Shown: positions 35,101 through 44,100 of the stretch, in pieces
Numbering within the stretch: the stretch's first letter is position 1
Layout: each line of letters opens with the position of its first letter
Origin: Echinometra lucunter
Lineage: Eukaryota; Echinodermata; Echinoidea; Camarodonta; Echinometridae
Assembly (NCBI GenBank): GCA_029962745.1
Contig: CM057154.1
Location: forward strand, 32,798,424 to 32,862,423
Reading direction: 5' to 3'
DNA length: 64,000 bases
Translations under genes and position numbers: made by a program
Notes under the pieces: generated by a model
Databases searched by the model: none
Told to the model about the DNA's origin: nothing
The model's input: the letters and a program-made list of their open reading frames with translations, nothing else

Positions 35101-38100
35101 TAACACAAGCTATGTCACTGACATTATGGCTTTAGTTAGAAAGTGAGCACATTCTTGTTTCTTCTCTTAAAGTTTGTGCGACATGAATTTAAGAGAGCAC
35201 TATTCAGAACTACAGGTGGGGTGATTCCTCCTGCCATATTGATCATGGAGATTGGTGAACCATAGCCTTAAAATTGTAGAAATGACAAAATATCTGATAA
35301 ACATTAAGATTTGCGAGACTTGTGAGAATGGACTTCAAAAACATAGTTGCTGAACAAACCACACAACACTTCAGTCTTCAATCTTCTGGCTTTGGTAAAC
35401 ATGGCTAATGGGTACAGCACCTCTGGACAAGATACCATAATGCTTAATGGGTGACATGCCCCGTCTGTCCGTGATCGTAATTTTTAATAGCACCTTCTTA
35501 ATGTCGTGTCGCTTAGACTTTGAAGGGCAACATTTATAATGTAATATTACTTAATTAATATTACTTAATATTACTTATTGATTAATTGAATAAAACTATG
35601 GAAATGTTCAGTGCCTAAGTTCAGAGAAGAGATTCTGTGATCAAATTTCAACTCTGAAATTTTAGAGTTGTAAATGATTATAGCTTGATATTTACAGCTA
35701 AAATTACAGATGAAACTTTGCTAAATGCATCACTTGAATTTCTTTGAAAAGACATACCTTTACAATTCTTCCTAATTCATTTTGGGAAAAGGAGCTCTGA
35801 ATAAGGTGGTATCTACATTCAATTATTACTAAATATCAGAACCGTTTGTGGTATTAATTCCAAGTGGGTGCTAGTATGTATCACCATAGGAAGACGATCT
35901 GATTAGCTTTGGGGATATGAAGGTCAAAGGTCAGGGAGGTCAGTATGCATGAAATTAAAGATTTGTTTAGTTTTTGTTAGCACTGTGTTTCAGCTATTTG
36001 TGTGCATGACTGTAGGGAGATAAAGTGATCAGACTTTTGTGCTGTTAGGTCAAAGATCAAAGGTCAGAGATGTCACTTAATATGTGACCCGCCGCCTCAA
36101 AACCACCAGTAAGTCACCAAAATTCATTTTTCAGTTTTATAGCTCATCTGAAAGTAGAGATTCTCAGCTTTCCAATGGTATATGACTCTTTGAAATTGCT
36201 CTACAATAACCCCCTCAAAAACGCATTAGATAATTAGTAATCAATCATCTCTATTCAGAGAAATGAGCCTTTGAACAGCGTTGAAGTTCAGAACAAAAGA
36301 GCGCTCAGCCGGAGCTCTCTTCATGTGACTGAAGCGCAGTGAGGTATTCAGTAGTCAATAGCAAACGGTATGAAAGGATTATCAGATTAGGCTAAAATTT
36401 GGCATAACTTAGGATTAGGACTTATTCTTTATTTTCGTTAAAGTTCAGGTTAATACCTTGATGAATTTTTAACTTACACAGGAATGAATGAAGGCGTTGT
36501 AAAGCGCTCTTACACTCCATAAGGCGGTCAATTTGTATCGGGCGAAAATGAGGAATCATTTTAAAATTGCTAAAAAACATATTTCTCGGGCAAATTACGA
36601 TCCCAAACTTTGGAACATGATAGAATGATAATGAAACTACCCATTTCTATCCAAAACAGAAAATTTACTAACCCAACCAAAATGACACTTTTGGCTGTTT
36701 TCTCAGTTGCGGTGCATGCGACTTTTTTGTGGTTTTGAGCCAGCAGGTCTAATAGGGCAGGTTTATTTATTGTACTTGTTATCAAATTAATCAAAGAACA
36801 GTTTTAGCCATGAAGTTAACTGAATATTGGCAGAGCCATGTAGGATACAGTTGCAATCACCTGGTTGCACTATGTTGTACGTAGTATACAAATATGTATG
36901 GCCTTGACAGCATCTGGTTGGAAACTATGGTACCCAAAGTAAGGCGAATGCGACTATTTTCCTGAGGGGTGCAGCCCGAAGGAAAATGGTTGCATTCACG
37001 TTACTGAGGGCACCATAGTTTAACCAGACTATCTCACATGTGGCCATATTTATTTGGTTTATATCCGTCATCTTTAGTAGGGCAGAATCTGCACTCTTAA
37101 AATCAGAGATTCTACATAATTATGGATACTAGTATTCTAGATAACATTAGTGCTTTTGCAGTGTTTGCATTGCGCACAGATCTAAATTTAACAAAATGAT
37201 GACATCATCATGCTTTGGCACCTAAAACAATAGACACGCGCAAATTAATGTCACAATCACGTACACACTTTTTGCGTGACGTCATACGCCGTTAATAGTA
37301 TCTGTAAATAGTAGCTCCCGATGAACTATTAACGGCTTGTGACATCAGATGTTACCGTCCATGGCACATTTGCTCATTTGCATGATGCTGGTGGGAACTG
37401 TATTTTATCACATGATGCGCATTGAACCAATCAATTGCAGAGGTTCTTATCATGACGGATATAATAAAAGCTACATTTGGTCTACCATGTGTCTTATAAC
37501 TGTTAAAACCCCATACTTGCTATCCACCATTTTTCAGTAAAAGCTACATTTGGTCTACTTTGGGACTTACGACTGTTTGCTGGGTAACCGGAGCATTGGC
37601 ACTGTGGGCTGTGACCGCTGTAGAAGATGCTTACAAGATTCAGGGCCTTGACCCTTCAAGGTATTGACCATTGACCATTCATAGGATTGGTATTTATCAT
37701 GAAGACCCCATGGCAGACCTAGTAAAATGTGGAAGGAAGTATTACAGGAAGATTTAATTGTATTTGGCTTCACCCAGATGAATGCTGAAGACCACAAGTT
37801 TTCAAGAAATGAAACATCCAATACCACAGCATGGGGAAATATGAGTGAAACTAAAACAGAACAAAAAAAAAAAGGATATTACTGCATATGGTATAAACAT
37901 TGCAACCTTAACAAAGAAAGAAAGTGAAAATGCGCTAGAGAAAGAAAAATAAAGAAGGAATTTTAAAAAACCTATTCATTTTGTAGAATGATCTTCACTG
38001 CTAATCTTTACTGTCTGTCTAGAAGCCATCTACAATATCTCTGTGCTTTGTATATTTACTGTGTGAACATAGCGTCATCATTATTTTGAAACATTGAAAG

Positions 38101-41100
38101 CAGTATTGGTGCTTTTATTTGTATTGTGCATTTGGTCATTTATAGATAAAGACCATTAGATATACTCTTATTTTGAAAGAATGAATGCTCTAAACTTATT
38201 CGCAGCATTCCATCATTGACAGTGACTTTATCTTCTCTCTCCCAGTGTAAGTATCATCTTTGGTGTGGTAACCGTAGCAGCAGGATTTCTTGGAGTTGGA
38301 ATAGGTACCACCTTAGCCCAGATTCTCAGGAAGAAGACCGACAAAGCAGACCCGTTGGTATGTGCTGGAGGGATGCTCATCAGTGCTCCTTTCCTCTTCA
38401 TAGCTCTAGAGGTTTCTGACCAACAGATTGGCGTAACATGGGTAAGCAAAGCCTTGTCTTTTTTGATCGAGTCTAGGAGTCTAGTTAGGGCTGCATCTGC
38501 CCTTCTGTCAAACATACATGATTCGCAACCTGTTTTATTCTTGTAATGAAATATTATTGAAATTGAAAGGGAAAACAAATGTGTTATAGGGTAAATCTGA
38601 ACCTATCCGATGAAATGCAGAAGGACACATTTCATTGCATTTTGCATTTTCATTGAGTTAAAAGCCTTTTGCTCTCATTAGACTTTGGTGCTGTAAATTC
38701 CCTCTAGCGTTTTTGACATATTTCCAATGTAACATACTTCCTTAAAATTGTAATCGTAGGAGAGCTTACCAAAAGCACCTTTGAAAGTCTCTCTGTGTAT
38801 AAGTTTCTTATGCTTTGTAATCAATAATTGTCATTTATGGTCATAACTTGAGTTTCTATTTATGTAAGCCATGAATTCTTCAAAATGTATTCATATATCT
38901 TTGTTCTTACATGTTTTTGAGTGCACATGATATTTGTAGTCTCTTCCATATATATGTTTTCGATATATCTTCAGGTTCTGCAGTAGTGCAGTTATTAATT
39001 TCTCAAAATATGACTACTAGGAAATCAGACTTTGTAATTTCTTCCAGACTTTTGTATTCATTGCTGAAACACTGGTTTGCTTAAATTCGACATTTGTAAT
39101 TTCTTCCAGACTTTTGTATTCATTGCTGAAACACTGGTTTGCTTAAACTGGGCATTGGTGCCAGATATTCTGTTGGTATGTATGACTGCATAGAACTTTT
39201 AAAAAGTATGTTGAAAAACTTTCAAAACATAGGAGTGTTTGTTTTGAAATGTTCATGTACTTTAGTTGAAGCACAATCAAGTTGAATTAGGATGCTTCGC
39301 CATGGTCACTTCACTAGCACACAAGTGATGTTGATTAATTTGCTTGTCATTAAAATAATTCTAGACGTATGTATGTGTTATGAAAGTTACTTTGATTTTT
39401 TTTTTAAAGTGCACCTCATGTAGTATTATCTGTAGTCACAAGGGACATTAGAAAAATTTATCGTAAAAAGAAATTTGTGTGAATCAAATAGAATTTTAAT
39501 AATCAAATGTGATATTGTTGAAGTATCACAAGCAATTTGTTATCAAATGAAGAAAATTAAATGAAGGGGAAACCTTGATCTTAAACTACAGACAGGAATA
39601 GAAAAAGTGAAGAGTTGAGAATGTTTTCAAACTGGGTTTATACACAAGCCATGTCATCTGACAGAAGACTCCAAAAGGAGCTGATATACAAACAATTTTT
39701 ATCATCCTTTCATTGTATGTTTTTCATGTATGAATAAAGCCCTAGTCATGGAGATTTGCAAATTACCAAGATAGATACTATCTCTCTTTACTTTGTTGTT
39801 GCTTTTATTGTGCTTGTTTTCTCCCCTCATAGGCTGTATTGATACCTACAAGAAGATCAACAGGCAATTCTATTCAGATGTTGATATCACATTTATTGGG
39901 AGATGCTTTCAGCCCGTGGCTTGTTGGAGCGGTAAGGTCACAACTCGTCAATTGAAAATGCAGTCAAGGAGCACCTCTCATTAAAGACTGCATTTTTTAT
40001 GCATAAGCGCAAAAGCTGCGCATTCATCTTCAGGTGTAGTAGGTATCCACACTGGAGATGAGAGGTGGTCTCAGAAAACCAATTTTATTTCAAAGATAAA
40101 ATAAGAAATTTTAGAGATAAAATGATGCTCAGAATACTGCCCCTGATGGGAAAAGGAAATCTCTTTGAAGTGTTTCCTTGTATTTTTAGAAGGAATAGTA
40201 AGGTTGGTATTCAACATTCAGTTAAACCTGATGCCCAGTCTAAAGTCATGTTTAACAAAAGGAAAAATTAGACATTGGTCTAGCTTCATTTGTTAAAGAC
40301 TCCACTTAAGACCGAAGGACCAGTTTAAGTCTGTTTTATTTTTCATTTGTTTCTTGTTGTTTTTTGTGGAATACGAGCTCATGTATTTACATCATTAGTG
40401 TACAACGCTGAATATAATTGTGCAGCTTAACATATTGGGACTTTGCTTGATTTACTCCAATAACTACAGGTGTCAGACGCTGTAAGGAGTAGCCATGTAG
40501 ACAGTCACAGTACAGAAGCACAGTATACAAGTCTCATCTATGCCCTCTATACCACATGCTATGTGACTGTTATAGGAGGTGGTTTCTTTCTAGGGAATGC
40601 CTTGTACTTTGCAGCCGATAAGAAGAGGGTGGAGACCATAGTTGCAAGTAAGTACTTTATTTGAGGAAATAATAGATGATGATAATGATAACAACAATGG
40701 CAATAATGATGATGATGATGATAATAATAGTAATAATGATAATAATAATAATAATAATAATGATAATAATAATAATAATAATAATAATTATAATAATAAT
40801 AATAATGATAATAATAATAATGATAATAATGATAATGATGATAATGATAATAATGATAACGATAATAATGATAATAATGATAATGATAATGATGATAATG
40901 ATAATAATAATGATAATAATAATGATAATGATAATAATGATAATAATGATAATGATAATGATAATAATGATAATAATGATAATGATAATGATAATAATGA
41001 TAATAATAATAATGATAATAATGATAATGATAATAATGATAATAATGATAATGATAATAATGATAATAATAATAATGATAATAGTAATAATGATAATAAT

Positions 41101-44100
41101 AATAATAATGATAATAATAATAATGATGATAATAATTAATTATGATAATAATAATGACAATAATAATAATACATTTCTAAAGGGCATATCACAAATATGT
41201 CTCTATGCACTGCATTAGAGAGAAATGGAGGAAGACAGTAGGGAAGAGAGAAAAGAAGTTGCCAGTTAAAACATGGGAAATTATTCCTAAAAATATGTGT
41301 TCAGATGTGCTCTAAGACTGTCAACATTTGCACAATTTTTGATAATTTCTAGCAGTCTACTGCAGACTTCTGCTGATGAAACCTGAAAAAAGTGAATTTT
41401 GTAGTTATTTGTGTGGTTGTAAGGAAAAACTTTGGGAAAGATTTGAGAGTTTTGTTTGTACATACTGAGTAAACAATTCAGTCAAAGATGCCAACTTTTT
41501 ATGTTGTTTTCTGGTTTCAGGCTATTGGCTATTTTAGGCTTTTATTTCTTCACAGTCTGTTTTAGGCAGTTTTAGTAAAATGAACCTTTATTTGTATGGT
41601 AATGGAAAAACAGGCAGAACTTTGGACTTTGCCTAATAATACTGTTTAAAGATTTGTGTATACCCGGTACTTTTAAACATAATTTGCATGTACGAGGTTG
41701 TCTTAAAGCAAAAGGATAAACTTAAATTTAAGAATTCTCCTCATGAATTAAGATCCGGGATTATCAACTGTTCGATTTTGTGGAGTTATATGAGTAATAA
41801 ACTACTTAGTAGATTATTGTATTAATTTATATTGGTGGTAAAATTTCTACCAAAATTATAACATGGTGTGGTTTGTGTACACCTTATACCAGCTCAGTTG
41901 CTTAAGCTTTTTTTTTTTTAATGTTCAGGTTTTCAGGGTTTAATGCTTGTCTTATCTAAGGGGTTTATCACATCACATTGATTTGTTATATTATAAAAAT
42001 ATATTCAGGGTTAATGTTAAAGTTTTTTTATATTGTGAATTGTCAGTAGGATCAGTAAGTTCAAAGAGTTAGTTCCTATCTACATAGCTGCATTATTAGA
42101 GCTTATAGGATTAGGTCTGTCATCTAATGATTATAAGCTGGGTTAAATCACAAATTTTAAGCAAGATCCCCCTGTAGATGCCAATGGGGATGTTGAAGCA
42201 AATGTTGAAACTAAAACATGTGACTACCACATAAACGTAGCAATTAATAAATATGAGGAGAAATGAGAGGGAGGGAGGGAATCTGATTATTATGATATAT
42301 GTCTGTATGATCCAGTTCTGCCCAGAATATTAGATTAATTTGTTACTTAATGATCTAAGAGTACTTTCATTTTCATAGACAACTCTTATTTTCTGTGCAT
42401 GATAGATTGGAGACATTATTTGGTGAGTTGACAAAACTTTTAAACGAGGAAGTGAGAACAATCGAACAATCACCATCTGATATGTCATGAGATAATAGTC
42501 TAGTATAGATAGGTTACGAAGTTGAGCATAATCAGACTTGGGAATACTCTTCTTTTTTTTTTTAAACAGCAAGACAAACTAATAAGAAGTGACATTCGCT
42601 TCTAACGTACATTGAATGTGATTGCATAATCATACATGTCATAAGATTGCCATCATAGCAATTTTGCACTTGATGAATTCAACCGATCAATGGTTATAAT
42701 GAAATAACAAGCTGATAATGTACAAGATAAGTTTTAAGTAATTCATCATGTTACAATTAATCCAAACAATTAATTCACATCTACAGAGACAATTAACCAA
42801 CAAGTAGGAATACAAATGTGGAAGTTTGAGGTTAGTAAAAAAAAAAAAAGTTATAACAAATTTATATGGTCCACGATCTTTTATTTTGTTTTTACCTTGC
42901 AAAAATTGCTTATGTAGTGAGCTGAAATATTTATTTGGTTGCTCTGGGCAGAATTGGATCATTGTTCCCTTAGACTAAAAACATTTGCCATTTGTATCCC
43001 ATTGTATTGTACATGATCTATGTATGCACATGTACATTGTGCTGTGCGTGATTCAAAGTTTTGTTTCTTCTTTCATATTTTGATTGATTTTATTTTCATT
43101 TTGTGTTTGTTGCTTGTAATATGTTAAGTTGGAGCATGATGCAAATCATGTGTTTTTCTTTTTAATTTAATTTATTGAACTTTACTGATAGGTATCAATG
43201 TTCTGTTCTTGTAAAGTACATATGTTTTGTTACTTTCCGTATATCTTCAGTATGTCCTGCTTACTTAAAGTTATTCACCAGTTTTATTTCGTCATGTCCC
43301 GTTATTTTCATTAATCACAAGAAATGAAATCAGACAACACAACATCAGAGCCATCAGTATGTAACGTTGATGTAGATCATGTAGGTTTGTATTTGTATTT
43401 ATTCCTAATTCATTTCATTCTTACTGGACTTTGTCCATCACTCATCCAACCATCATGCAAGTCTGTCATATGAACTCTATTGCAGCAAAAAAGAAAGAAG
43501 AGGCATTAGCATTGATTGACATAGTGAACCAAATAGATTACAACCATCCAAACTCAAGCTGATTCATGTAAAATGCATGCCAGCTGAAAGTGGTGGTGGG
43601 TCCAATATTACATTTGACATAGAGTTTCTTGTCCTTTCCAGAGAAATAATTAAGTCTCAAAATTGTATGACAAGCAAAAGCAGAAACAACCAATACTGCA
43701 ACAGCCAACAACAACTTTCTTTATTTTTTAGATACATGATTATGCTTCAAAAATTTCGACCAGAGAAATAAAAGATAAAAACTATTATTCTATTATTTTC
43801 AAATTAAAATTGTATGAAATACATTATCATATTCTGATTTTAGTCTTTGGGTGATTAGATTTATATTTCATCCCTGCTTATTAATTATTTTTTTTCTTTT
43901 CAGTTATTGGATTATATGTAGTCCAGGTACATTAGCACAGAGGTTGTGGGAACAGTTTACATAAATCCTTGTCTGCATATTTCTCTACTGAATAAAAATC
44001 TGTTCGATTACAACAACTAAAAATTGTTCTGGATAGTGTACACATCTGCATTCATTGCACCAAAGTCATCTGTTTCTCTATACATATCATGACCTAAGCC

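Noticed and set aside
40642..41218. Two long open frames (165 and 180 codons)
   Set aside because: They translate the AAT/GAT microsatellite in two frames, giving only Asn/Asp and Ile/Met runs.
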